From: an uncultured Lachnospiraceae bacterium | Lineage (GTDB): Bacteria; Bacillota; Clostridia; Lachnospirales; Lachnospiraceae | Direction of reading: 5' to 3' | Assembly: GCA_905197485.1 (NCBI GenBank) | Contig: CAJJYZ010000049.1 | Coordinates: 1-13,350 of the forward strand | Length of the DNA: 13,350 nt | In this document: in pieces, positions 1 to 6,266 of the stretch | Position numbering within the stretch: position 1 is the first letter of the stretch | Layout: every line of letters starts with the position of its first letter | Program-made: the position numbers and the translations under genes | Notes under the pieces: model-generated | What the model was told of the DNA's origin: nothing | The model's database searches: none | What the model saw: the letters and a program-made list of their open reading frames with translations, nothing else

Positions 1-61
1 ATTTTGAACGAAAAGTCCTCTTTTTCCGTAGAGGCAGTTATTTCACAGCCCCTTTAATTAG
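1..61. other. Unassigned sequence left of the intron fragment
   Basis: No gene is visible here. There is a small inverted repeat, CCTCT (17-21) with AGAGG (30-34). Read on the minus strand, the stretch just before the intron fragment contains GGGGCTGTGA, which resembles the terminal inverted repeats of several insertion sequences. That resemblance is from memory and only one end is in the window, so an IS terminus is a guess. Confidence 0.25.
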
Positions 62-218
62 GTGCACCTTGCGACGTATGTCACTAAGGGGTGAAAGTCC
101 AAAATCCGCCCTAGTAGTGGGAAGAATATAGTCAATGACAAGGGTGTCCATCGTGAGGTGAATCTGAAGGAAGTCGGATGGCAAATCTCTGGCCTGACGA
201 ACAGAAATCACATACAAG
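62..218 (+). mobile_element. 5' fragment of a bacterial group II intron (domain I)
   Basis: The stretch opens with GTGCACC, close to the GUGYG 5' end of group II introns. It then carries phrases typical of domain I of bacterial group II introns: GGGGTGAAAGTCC (88-100), AAGGGTGTCCATCGTGAGG (140-158), AATCTGAAGGAAGTCGG (161-177) and GAACAGAAATCACATACAAG (199-218). After about 218 the similarity stops. The remaining ribozyme domains and the intron-encoded reverse transcriptase/maturase are absent; a Fic gene follows instead. I infer a dead remnant cut off by deletion or a later insertion. The 5' boundary is uncertain by a few bases, because the sequence before the intron start cannot be compared with an empty site. 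Confidence 0.78.
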
Positions 219-290
219 TTTTATTATAATGGCATATAGTTGATTTATGCCGAAAACGGCAAAAAATTAAACAAGCAACTCTTAAAAAGT

Positions 291-319
291 TTGATTCTTT
301 GCCGATAGTGTGATATACT
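291..319 (+). promoter_or_regulatory. Sigma-A-type promoter for the Fic gene
   Basis: TTGATT (291-296) and TATACT (314-319) are separated by 17 bases, and TG at 311-312 gives an extended -10 (TGATATACT). Transcription would start near 326, leaving a leader of about 45 bases with a strong GGAGGAG ribosome-binding site (359-365) five bases before the ATG at 371. The Fic gene therefore seems to be transcribed on its own. Confidence 0.6.
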
Positions 320-370
320 ATATTATAGTAAAGTGTAAATTTAGATTTGATTTATAACGGAGGAGAGTAG

Positions 371-1261
371 ATGCGATACCTTTCAGTTACTGAAATGGCG
401 AAAAAATGGAACGTGTCGGAACGTAGTGTCAGAAACTACTGTGCTCATGGTAGAGTAAACGGTGCGTTTCTTACTGGCAAAACATGGAATATTCCTGAAA
501 ATGCAGAGAAGCCGGAGCGTTCCAATAAAAAGAAAGAACAGCCAATTACCTTGCTGGATATTCTGCAGGAACAGAAGGCAAGTAAGTATTCCGGAGGCAT
601 TTACCATAAGACGCAGATTGATTTGACATACAATTCCAATCATATTGAAGGCAGCCGTCTGACCCACGATCAAACCAGATACATCTTTGAAACGAATACC
701 ATCGGTGTAGAAAAAGAAGTGCTGAATGTGGACGATGTGATTGAAACAGCAAATCACTTTCGCTGTATTGATATGATTATTGACAATGCTAAGGTGACTT
801 TAACAGAAAAATTTATTAAAGAACTGCATCTGATTCTGAAAAATGGGACAAGTGATTCCAGAAAAGATTGGTTTGTTGTCGGTGATTACAAGAAATTACC
901 AAATGAAGTTGGCGGTATGGAAACCGCACTTCCGGAAGAAGTTGCCGATAAAATGAAGGTGCTGTTGATAGAGTACAATGGAAAAGAAGAAAAGACCTTT
1001 GAAGATATTCTGGATTTTCATGTGAAGTTTGAACGAATCCACCCGTTCCAGGACGGCAATGGTCGTGTGGGTAGGCTAATTATGTTTAAAGAATGCCTGA
1101 AATACAATATCGTTCCCTTCATCATTGAGGATAACCTGAAGATGTTTTATTATCGTGGCTTGAAAGAATGGAACAATGAGAAAGGCTATCTGACAGATAC
1201 CTGCTTGACAGCACAGGATAAATATAAAGCATATTTGGATTATTTTAGGATTGCTTATTAA
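371..1261 (+). CDS. HTH-Fic family protein (putative AMP/NMP transferase)
   Basis: Fic-domain enzymes transfer AMP, or another nucleotide part, from a nucleotide onto hydroxyl side chains of target proteins. The core motif HPFQDGNGRVGR (residues 224-235) is intact, with the catalytic His224 and the anion-binding GNGR. Upstream, SNHIEG (89-94) fits the [S/T]xxxE[G/N] inhibitory helix; its Glu93 would block ATP binding, and its place before the Fic core makes this a class II, self-inhibited Fic. Residues 1-42 look like a MerR/excisionase-type helix-turn-helix, suggesting DNA binding or autoregulation. The length of 296 aa looks complete. The start is fixed by GGAGGAG just upstream of the ATG. 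The gene lies alone between a group II intron fragment and an IS3 fragment, so recent acquisition is likely. No separate antitoxin gene is visible. The target protein cannot be read from the sequence. Confidence 0.88.
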   Translation: MRYLSVTEMAKKWNVSERSVRNYCAHGRVNGAFLTGKTWNIPENAEKPERSNKKKEQPITLLDILQEQKASKYSGGIYHKTQIDLTYNSNHIEGSRLTHDQTRYIFETNTIGVEKEVLNVDDVIETANHFRCIDMIIDNAKVTLTEKFIKELHLILKNGTSDSRKDWFVVGDYKKLPNEVGGMETALPEEVADKMKVLLIEYNGKEEKTFEDILDFHVKFERIHPFQDGNGRVGRLIMFKECLKYNIVPFIIEDNLKMFYYRGLKEWNNEKGYLTDTCLTAQDKYKAYLDYFRIAY

Positions 1262-1380
1262 AAGAAATTTTTCTTAAAAAAAGCGGCGGCATTCTTTGCA
1301 AAAGAAATCGATTAGAGGCTTATCGGTTTATTGAAAAATACCATGATGATTTTGGCTTGCGCTGGCTGCTCAAGTGGCTT
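1262..1380 (+). mobile_element. IS3-family transposase fragment (orfA end, orfB start)
   Basis: In the frame that follows the Fic stop codon without a gap, the translation is FFLKKAAAFFAKEID and then a stop (1313-1315), a typical C-terminus of IS3-family OrfA. In the -1 frame, overlapping it, the translation runs through NRLEAYRFIEKYHDDFG and RWLLKWL, resembling the N-terminus of OrfB. The A7 run (1276-1282) sits where IS3 elements use programmed -1 frameshifting to make OrfAB. The similarity fades near 1380, so the catalytic DDE domain and the element ends are missing. It is a remnant and not mobile by itself. The family call is from remembered signatures. Confidence 0.68.
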
Positions 1381-1599
1381 GATTCCATTGTATGTCCCCA
1401 AAAGCCAGTTTGCAAACATGCCAAACCGCATAAAGTGTTTGATAACAGGATTCATCAGGATTTCTGTCCGCACGCTGAAAAAGGCGTTAGAATCTAAAAA
1501 ACCTATGTAGAGAGACGTAGATTTATGAATTTTAGCCCTCAAAATCTGTGCAGAATTAATAAAAAAGAGATATAAAGACTTATAAAGAGGTAAAATTGT
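1381..1599. other. Unassigned intergenic sequence
   Basis: The orfB-like frame stays open to a stop near 1493, but the translation after 1380 (for example VCPQKPVCKHAKPHKVFD) no longer resembles an IS3 transposase. It is either another fragment joined at about 1380 or chance. The last 100 bases are AT-rich. TATAAA at 1571-1576, with a poor TGTGCA at 1547-1552, could serve as a weak promoter for the phosphatase gene. I see no RNA gene. Confidence 0.4.
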
Positions 1600-2064
1600 A
1601 TGATAAAGGTAATTTTTTTGTGCCATGGCAATATCTGCCGTTCCACCATGTCCCAATTCGTTTTCCAGGACATGGTCAACAAGCGTGGTCTTTCCGACCA
1701 TTTTTACATTGACTCCGCGGCGACGAGTCGTGAGGAGATTGGGAACCCGCCACATTACGGAACAGTGAACAAGATGCGGGAAGTGGGAATCCCGGTACTC
1801 CCGCACAGAGCGGTACAGATGACGAAAAAAGATTATGAGAAATACGACTATCTCATCGGGATGGATGAGGCGAATATTCGCAACATGAAGCGTATCGTGG
1901 GAGGAGATGCGGAAGGAAAGATTCATATGCTTCTCGATTTCAGCGATGAACCGAGAGCTATCGCAGACCCATGGTATACAGGAAATTTTGACGTAACATA
2001 TCGTGATGTCGTGGAAGGATGCAAGGGATTCCTGCGTTTTCTGGAAGAGCAAGGAAGTATATAA
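1600..2064 (+). CDS. Low-molecular-weight protein tyrosine phosphatase
   Basis: This cytoplasmic phosphatase removes phosphate from phosphotyrosine, or possibly phosphoarginine, in proteins. The P-loop CHGNICRS (residues 8-15) gives the CX5R signature, with nucleophile Cys8 and phosphate-binding Arg14. Asp123 in ADPWYTGNF is the expected general acid (DP motif) near the C-terminus. The length of 154 aa is normal for the family. An AGAGG ribosome-binding site precedes the ATG. The next gene, a HAD-type fragment, starts three bases after the stop, so the two are probably co-transcribed. Bacterial LMW-PTPs often act with tyrosine kinases for capsule export or in stress responses, but no kinase or capsule gene lies nearby, so the substrate is unknown. 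A long antisense frame across this gene is a shadow. Confidence 0.93.
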   Translation: MIKVIFLCHGNICRSTMSQFVFQDMVNKRGLSDHFYIDSAATSREEIGNPPHYGTVNKMREVGIPVLPHRAVQMTKKDYEKYDYLIGMDEANIRNMKRIVGGDAEGKIHMLLDFSDEPRAIADPWYTGNFDVTYRDVVEGCKGFLRFLEEQGSI

Positions 2065-2067
2065 GAG

Positions 2068-2355
2068 ATGAGAATAGAGATGCCGGGATATAAAGAATTG
2101 GATTTAAACTATTTATTGCTGGATTATAAACGAAACGTGATTGACGAACTTGGAGGAGAATATTGTGTTTGTCTCGGAAATGGACGAAATGATGTGCGGA
2201 TGTTTGAGGCGGCAGCGCTTTCCATCGGCATCATGGAACGGGAAGGAATATATGGCGGGCTCTTGCAGATAGCAGATTTATGTGTAAATTCTACCGAGGA
2301 CGGATTGGATATGCTGCTGCATCCGAAGCGTATTGTTGCGGGATTGAGAGGATAA
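2068..2355 (+). CDS. HAD-family hydrolase with an internal deletion
   Basis: The 95-aa product has the two ends of a soluble P-type-ATPase-like HAD phosphatase (COG4087 kind) but not the middle. The N-terminus ends with LNYLLLDY (residues 13-20), where Asp19 corresponds to the catalytic nucleophile of a DxNGT loop; the expected NGT and following segment are missing and the chain continues with KRNVIDELGG. The C-terminal part has CLGNGRND (35-42), the HAD motif IV region that binds Mg2+, and then MFEAAALSIGI. Family members as I recall them have about 150-160 aa, so roughly 60 aa seem to be lost in frame, between about 2122 and 2135. The protein is unlikely to be catalytic. The gene starts three bases after the phosphatase stop codon, in an apparent operon. 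Family call fairly sure; exact deletion size inferred. Confidence 0.72.
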   Translation: MRIEMPGYKELDLNYLLLDYKRNVIDELGGEYCVCLGNGRNDVRMFEAAALSIGIMEREGIYGGLLQIADLCVNSTEDGLDMLLHPKRIVAGLRG

Positions 2356-2387
2356 TCTTAAGTCTATTCATGAAACTTTAAGATTTT
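2354..2387 (+). terminator. Possible weak terminator after the HAD gene
   Basis: AATCTTAAGT (2354-2363) can pair with ACTTTAAGATT (2375-2385) with one bulged base and an 11-base loop. Two T follow, and a looser T-rich stretch comes at 2396-2402. The stem is AT-rich and overlaps the HAD stop codon, so termination would be weak. Confidence 0.3.
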
Positions 2388-2444
2388 CACAAAGTTCTTT
2401 TTCATTTTCTATGGTACGATGATAATGCAAAGGAGACAGAAATC

Positions 2445-3158
2445 ATGCGTACAATTAGAAGAATAATAAAAGGACTGGTTTGTCTTTTTCTGGCAATTGG
2501 GATTGCAGGCTGTGCATATTTAGTATATGAAGGTTATGATATGTACAGGACTGCGGTAGCGGAGAAACCGATTGAACAGAAGGTGGAGACAATCCGCAGC
2601 AGAGAAAACTATACGGAGATAGACGAGCTTCCGCAAATTTATCTGGATGCAATCGTGTCGGTGGAAGACCATAGATTTTATTCCCATCCCGGAATCGATG
2701 TGCTTGCGATTGCCAGAGCTGCGGTGAACGACATCAAGGCGGGAAGTCTTGTGGAGGGCGGAAGCGGAATTACGCAGCAGTTGTGTAAGAACTTATATTT
2801 TACACAGGAGAAGAAATTTACAAGAAAGATTGCGGAAATGTTTTTATCGTTTCAGTTTGAGTCAAAGTATACGAAGGATGAGATATTGGAGCTTTATGTG
2901 AATTCTATTTTTTTCGGGAATAATTATTATTGTGTGAGGGACGCAAGTCTTGGATATTTCGGAAAGCTCCCGAAAGATATGAATGCTTACGAGAGCACGT
3001 TGCTTGCAGGAATCCCGAACGCTCCGTCGGCATATGCGCTGACGAAGAATCCGGATTTGGCGCATCAGAGGCAGAAGCGTGTGTTGGAGAAAATGGTGAA
3101 ATATCATTATATGACAGAGAAAGAAGCAGAAGAAATTATAGAGAGCAGGAATAATTGA
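2445..3158 (+). CDS. Monofunctional peptidoglycan glycosyltransferase (GT51)
   Basis: GT51 enzymes polymerise lipid II into glycan strands on the outer face of the membrane. All the family motifs are visible: EDHRFYSHPGID (residues 74-85) with catalytic Glu74, GGSGITQQ (105-112), RKIAE (127-131), KDEILELYVNSIFFG (144-158) and LAGIPNAPSAY (187-197). Residues 1-30 form a basic-then-hydrophobic signal anchor. There is no penicillin-binding transpeptidase domain, so at 237 aa this is an MtgA-like stand-alone enzyme. IAGC at 20-23 also fits a lipobox, so a lipoprotein form is possible. AAGGAG (2430-2435) lies nine bases before the ATG. TACGAT or GATAAT near 2415-2426 may be a -10, but no good -35 is seen. 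The gene precedes a sporulation operon; a role in spore envelope synthesis is only inferred from this position. Confidence 0.92.
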   Translation: MRTIRRIIKGLVCLFLAIGIAGCAYLVYEGYDMYRTAVAEKPIEQKVETIRSRENYTEIDELPQIYLDAIVSVEDHRFYSHPGIDVLAIARAAVNDIKAGSLVEGGSGITQQLCKNLYFTQEKKFTRKIAEMFLSFQFESKYTKDEILELYVNSIFFGNNYYCVRDASLGYFGKLPKDMNAYESTLLAGIPNAPSAYALTKNPDLAHQRQKRVLEKMVKYHYMTEKEAEEIIESRNN

Positions 3159-3178
3159 CGGGATGCCACGCATATATT
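3149..3178 (+). promoter_or_regulatory. Sigma-E-like sporulation promoter upstream of yqfC
   Basis: GAATAAT (3149-3155) and CATATATT (3171-3178) are separated by 15 bases. The mother-cell sigma-E consensus known from Bacillus subtilis is KMATATT, 14-15 bases, CATACAnT; these elements match at 6 of 7 and nearly all positions. The -35 element lies inside the end of the upstream glycosyltransferase gene. The site fits the known sigma-E control of yqfC-yqfD in B. subtilis. An inverted repeat ATGCCAC (3163-3169) / GTGGCAT (3199-3205) flanks the -10 and expected start site. Confidence 0.55.
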
Positions 3179-3198
3179 ACTAGAAAGTAAGAAATTGT

Positions 3199-3477
3199 GT
3201 GGCATTTATCATGAAGGACTCTTTGAAAAATAAGGTGGCTGCATCGACCAGCCTGCCGAAGGATGTCATACTTGGCGTTCCGATTCTGACGATGACCGGA
3301 CGGATGGAACTTTGCATTGAAAATTATAGCGGAATTATAGAATATACTGATGTTTTGATTCGGGTACAGAGCAAATCCGGGCAGATTAAAGTGTCCGGGA
3401 AACGGATGGAGATTGCGTATTATACGAATGATGAGATGAAGATTACCGGATATATCCGGTCAATCGAGTATGGGTAG
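3199..3477 (+). CDS. yqfC: Sporulation protein YqfC (YabP/YqfC family)
   Basis: YqfC/YabP proteins are small mother-cell sporulation proteins; the biochemical role of YqfC is not established. The sequence shows the usual pattern: a short basic N-terminus, LPKDVILGVPILTMTG (residues 19-34), IENYSGIIEYTDVLIRV, then a K-rich region and TGYIRSIEYG at the C-terminus, as expected of a short beta-rich fold. The length of 92 aa fits the family. Placement directly before yqfD and behind a sigma-E-like promoter supports YqfC over YabP. The start is uncertain: GTG at 3199 (used here) has no clear ribosome-binding site, and ATG at 3211, giving an 88-aa protein, is equally possible. Both are weakly served by upstream purine-rich sequence, so translation may be low. 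Confidence 0.85.
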   Translation: MAFIMKDSLKNKVAASTSLPKDVILGVPILTMTGRMELCIENYSGIIEYTDVLIRVQSKSGQIKVSGKRMEIAYYTNDEMKITGYIRSIEYG

Positions 3478-3513
3478 AAGAAATCATCAAGGAGCATACG
3501 AGGGGGAATTGTA

Positions 3514-4758
3514 TTGTTAGTATCTCTGATTCGATATATCAGGGGATATCTGAGAATCCGAATCATTGGATATTCGCCGGAGAGATTCTTAAATCTTTGC
3601 AGTCATCATCAAATCTATCTTTGGGGGCTGGCGTCTTGCGGACATGATTATGAAATGTATATCAGCGTACGCGGATTTCGAAAATTAAAACCGATTATAA
3701 AGAAGACGAAGACAAGAGTAGTGATACAGAAGCGATACGGTCTTCCTTTTTTTTTACACAAATATCGGAAGAGAAAAATATTTTTTGCTGGCGCCGTCGG
3801 ATGTGTTTTTTTCATTTATCTTATGTCATTTTTTATATGGAATATCCATATTGAAGGAAATTATACGAGGACGGACGAGACGATACTGGAATATCTGGAG
3901 ACAACGAAAGTACGGCATGGTATGCCGAAGTCGGAGATTCACTGCGCCAGAATCGTGAAAGATTTGAGAAAGCATTTTGATGATATCATATGGGCGTCCG
4001 CTTCCATTGAAGGAACACGTCTTCTGATACAGGTGAAGGAAAATACGGATACAGTGAAAGAACAGGAAGTGCATCGGGAAGAGAAGATTACAGATTTAGC
4101 TGCCTCAACCTCCGGTGAGGTGGTGAAGATTATTACTCGGGCAGGAGAACCGGTTGTCGAGGTGGGAGATAAGGTGGAGAAGGGAGATGTGCTTGTCCGG
4201 GGAAGAATTGAAATAAAAAACGACGCGAAGGAAGTTGTAGAATATCGTTATCAGAACGCGGATGCGGATGTTTACATCAAAACAAGGGAAGACTATGAGA
4301 AGTCCGTTCCGATATCTTATGAGAAGAAAGTTTATACGGAGAAAAAGCGAAAACTCGGGATGTTGAAGACGGGACGATACGTATGGCAATTTGGCGTGGA
4401 AAAGAATCGCTACAGTCATGCGGACACATTTACACAAGAGAGACAATTGCAATTAGGAGAGCATTTTTATTTTCCTGTTTTTTACGGAACGAAGACGGTG
4501 AGAGAGTATCGTTTCCAGAAGGAAAAGAGAAAGCCGAAGGAGTTTCAGGAGATTTTAAGCAAGGATTTTCAAGTTTTTTGCCGGAATTTGGAAAAAAAGG
4601 GGGTAGAAATTGTTGAAAAAGATGTTAAAATATATAACGATAATCAATCTGCCAGGGCGTTGGGAAGTTTAACCTTGATTCGAAAGGCAGAAGATAGAAA
4701 AGATACTGAAATCATTCAGATAAAAGAGAAGAAAGAAATCCCGGAAGGAGTTAACTAA
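3514..4758 (+). CDS. yqfD: Sporulation protein YqfD
   Basis: YqfD is a membrane protein made in the mother cell under sigma-E in Bacillus and needed for efficient sporulation; its molecular activity is unknown. The 414-aa product has the family layout: a basic amphipathic N-terminus with conserved GYSPERFLNLC (residues 19-29) and LWGL, a cytoplasmic domain to about 87, one membrane helix at about 88-110, then a large extracytoplasmic part starting WNIHIEGNYTRTDETIL, which resembles a POTRA/FtsQ-like module, and a C-terminal half rich in K and E. AGGGGG (3501-3506) lies seven bases before the TTG start; no ATG is nearby, so TTG is the likely start. The stop codon abuts the phoH ATG directly, which suggests translational coupling. 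Confidence 0.92.
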   Translation: MLVSLIRYIRGYLRIRIIGYSPERFLNLCSHHQIYLWGLASCGHDYEMYISVRGFRKLKPIIKKTKTRVVIQKRYGLPFFLHKYRKRKIFFAGAVGCVFFIYLMSFFIWNIHIEGNYTRTDETILEYLETTKVRHGMPKSEIHCARIVKDLRKHFDDIIWASASIEGTRLLIQVKENTDTVKEQEVHREEKITDLAASTSGEVVKIITRAGEPVVEVGDKVEKGDVLVRGRIEIKNDAKEVVEYRYQNADADVYIKTREDYEKSVPISYEKKVYTEKKRKLGMLKTGRYVWQFGVEKNRYSHADTFTQERQLQLGEHFYFPVFYGTKTVREYRFQKEKRKPKEFQEILSKDFQVFCRNLEKKGVEIVEKDVKIYNDNQSARALGSLTLIRKAEDRKDTEIIQIKEKKEIPEGVN

Positions 4759-5757
4759 ATGGGAATATTAGAAGCAGTGATAGAGTTATCAGCAGAACAT
4801 GAGAAAAATGTGTTTGGAGAGTTTGATTTATTTGCGAAAAAAATTGAGCGAACACTACACGTTACATTGATTGCCAGGGACGGCAACGTGAAGATTCTCG
4901 GGGAAGCGGCAGCGGTCGAGAAAGCAAAGAATGTTTTGACACAGTTGAAGGAATTGTCAAGACGGGGGAATACCATCTCGGAGCAGAATGTGGATTACGC
5001 GCTTTCTCTCGCTTTTGATGGAAATGAAGACGGACTTCTCGAGGTCGATAAGGATATCATTTGCCATACGCTGCAGGGGAAACCGATTAAGCCGAAAACG
5101 CTGGGTCAGAAGAAGTATGTCGATGCCATCCGCAAACAGATGATTACGTTTGGGTTGGGACCGGCGGGAACCGGAAAGACCTACCTTGCGATGGCAATGG
5201 CGATTACGGCGTTTAAGAGTAACGAAGTGGGACGAATTATTTTGACGCGTCCGGCGATAGAAGCTGGGGAGAAACTTGGATTCTTGCCGGGGGATTTACA
5301 GAGCAAGATTGACCCGTATTTAAGACCGCTATATGATGCGCTTTATCAGATTATGGGAGCGGAAGCTTTTCTGAAAAATTCCGAGAAAGGGCTGATTGAA
5401 GTGGCGCCTCTTGCATATATGAGGGGACGTACGCTGGATAACGCATTTATTATTCTGGATGAGGCACAGAATACGACACCGGCGCAGATGAAGATGTTTC
5501 TGACGCGTATCGGATTCGGTTCGAAGGTGGTCGTTACCGGAGACTCTACCCAGAAGGACTTGCCGGCGGGAGCTACATCGGGACTTGATATTGCATGCAA
5601 AGTTTTGAGAAATATCGAGGATATTTCTATCTGCAATTTGACGAGTAAGGACGTTGTGCGTCATCCGTTAGTACAGAAGATTGTGAAAGCATACGAAGAA
5701 TATGAGAAGAAGCCGGAACGGAAGTCCGGTTCCAAAGAGAAAAGGAGAAAATCATGA
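4759..5757 (+). CDS. phoH: PhoH-family ATPase
   Basis: PhoH proteins are cytoplasmic P-loop ATPases related to the N-terminal half of superfamily 1 helicases, linked to RNA metabolism through their constant pairing with YbeY. Residues 1-65 form a KH-like N-terminal domain (VTLIARDGNVKILGEAAAVE). Walker A is GPAGTGKT (134-141), with Lys140 and Thr141; Walker B is IILDEAQN (231-238), followed by the sensor-like VVVTGDSTQKDLP (257-269). The C-terminal tail is very basic (KKPERKSGSKEKRRKS), perhaps for RNA contact. The length of 332 aa is typical. AAGGAG (4744-4749) lies inside the end of yqfD. The last bases overlap the ybeY start as ATGA, a classic coupled arrangement. In B. subtilis phoH also follows yqfC-yqfD. 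Confidence 0.95.
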   Translation: MGILEAVIELSAEHEKNVFGEFDLFAKKIERTLHVTLIARDGNVKILGEAAAVEKAKNVLTQLKELSRRGNTISEQNVDYALSLAFDGNEDGLLEVDKDIICHTLQGKPIKPKTLGQKKYVDAIRKQMITFGLGPAGTGKTYLAMAMAITAFKSNEVGRIILTRPAIEAGEKLGFLPGDLQSKIDPYLRPLYDALYQIMGAEAFLKNSEKGLIEVAPLAYMRGRTLDNAFIILDEAQNTTPAQMKMFLTRIGFGSKVVVTGDSTQKDLPAGATSGLDIACKVLRNIEDISICNLTSKDVVRHPLVQKIVKAYEEYEKKPERKSGSKEKRRKS

Positions 5758-6248
5758 CACTTTATTTTGAAGACGAAGGAGAGCTTATATTAGACCTTCC
5801 TTGCGAAGAACTTGCCAAAACGGTGATTGAAGCGGTGCTTGATTACGAAGAATGTCCATATGAGGCAGAGGTCAGCCTTCTTCTTACGATGAATGATGAG
5901 ATTCAGAAAATGAATGCCGAGTTTCGGGAGATTGACCGGGCAACAGATGTGCTGTCATTCCCGATGGTGGATTATGAAAAGGCGGGAGAATTTGATTTTC
6001 TGGAGGAGGCAGACGAGTATTTTCATCCGGAGTCCGGAGAACTGATGCTTGGGGACATTGTGATTTCCAAAGAAAAAGTCATTGCACAGGCAGAAGAGTA
6101 CGGACATTCAGAAAAACGAGAATATGCTTTTCTTATTGCGCATAGTATGCTACACTTATTGGGTTATGACCATATGGAGGAGGAAGAGCGCCTCTGTATG
6201 GAAGCAAAACAAAAAGACATTTTAAATGGTCTGAACATTATACGTTAG
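5754..6248 (+). CDS. ybeY: Endoribonuclease YbeY (rRNA maturation factor)
   Basis: YbeY is a zinc-dependent single-strand RNase involved in 16S rRNA 3'-end maturation and ribosome quality control. The zinc motif HSMLHLLGYDH (residues 130-140) supplies His130, His134 and His140. The commonest form has Gly in place of Ser131, and Ser is a tolerated variant as far as I recall. Upstream, DRATDVLSFPM (61-71) and GDIVIS (100-105) are the other conserved family segments. The length of 164 aa is normal. The ATG overlaps the phoH stop by four bases (ATGA), and AAAGGAGA upstream gives a good ribosome-binding site. The neighbouring phoH supports the assignment. Diacylglycerol kinase and era, often next in Firmicutes, are not present here; a flippase gene follows. 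Confidence 0.96.
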   Translation: MTLYFEDEGELILDLPCEELAKTVIEAVLDYEECPYEAEVSLLLTMNDEIQKMNAEFREIDRATDVLSFPMVDYEKAGEFDFLEEADEYFHPESGELMLGDIVISKEKVIAQAEEYGHSEKREYAFLIAHSMLHLLGYDHMEEEERLCMEAKQKDILNGLNIIR

Positions 6249-6266
6249 ATTACGTGAGGTATTAGA

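Noticed and set aside
248..261. TGCCG-AAAA-CGGCA as an intrinsic terminator
   Set aside because: The stem is 5 bp and is followed by A, not T, on the + strand; more plausibly an operator or chance.
1312..2052. 246-codon open frame on the minus strand over the phosphatase gene
   Set aside because: It is antisense to a gene with intact LMW-PTP motifs, has no ribosome-binding site or recognisable domain, and crosses the IS3 fragment boundary; a shadow.
5711..5732. GC-rich inverted repeat CCGGA/TCCGG near the end of phoH
   Set aside because: It is short, within coding sequence encoding the basic tail, and has no T-run; probably due to codon use.
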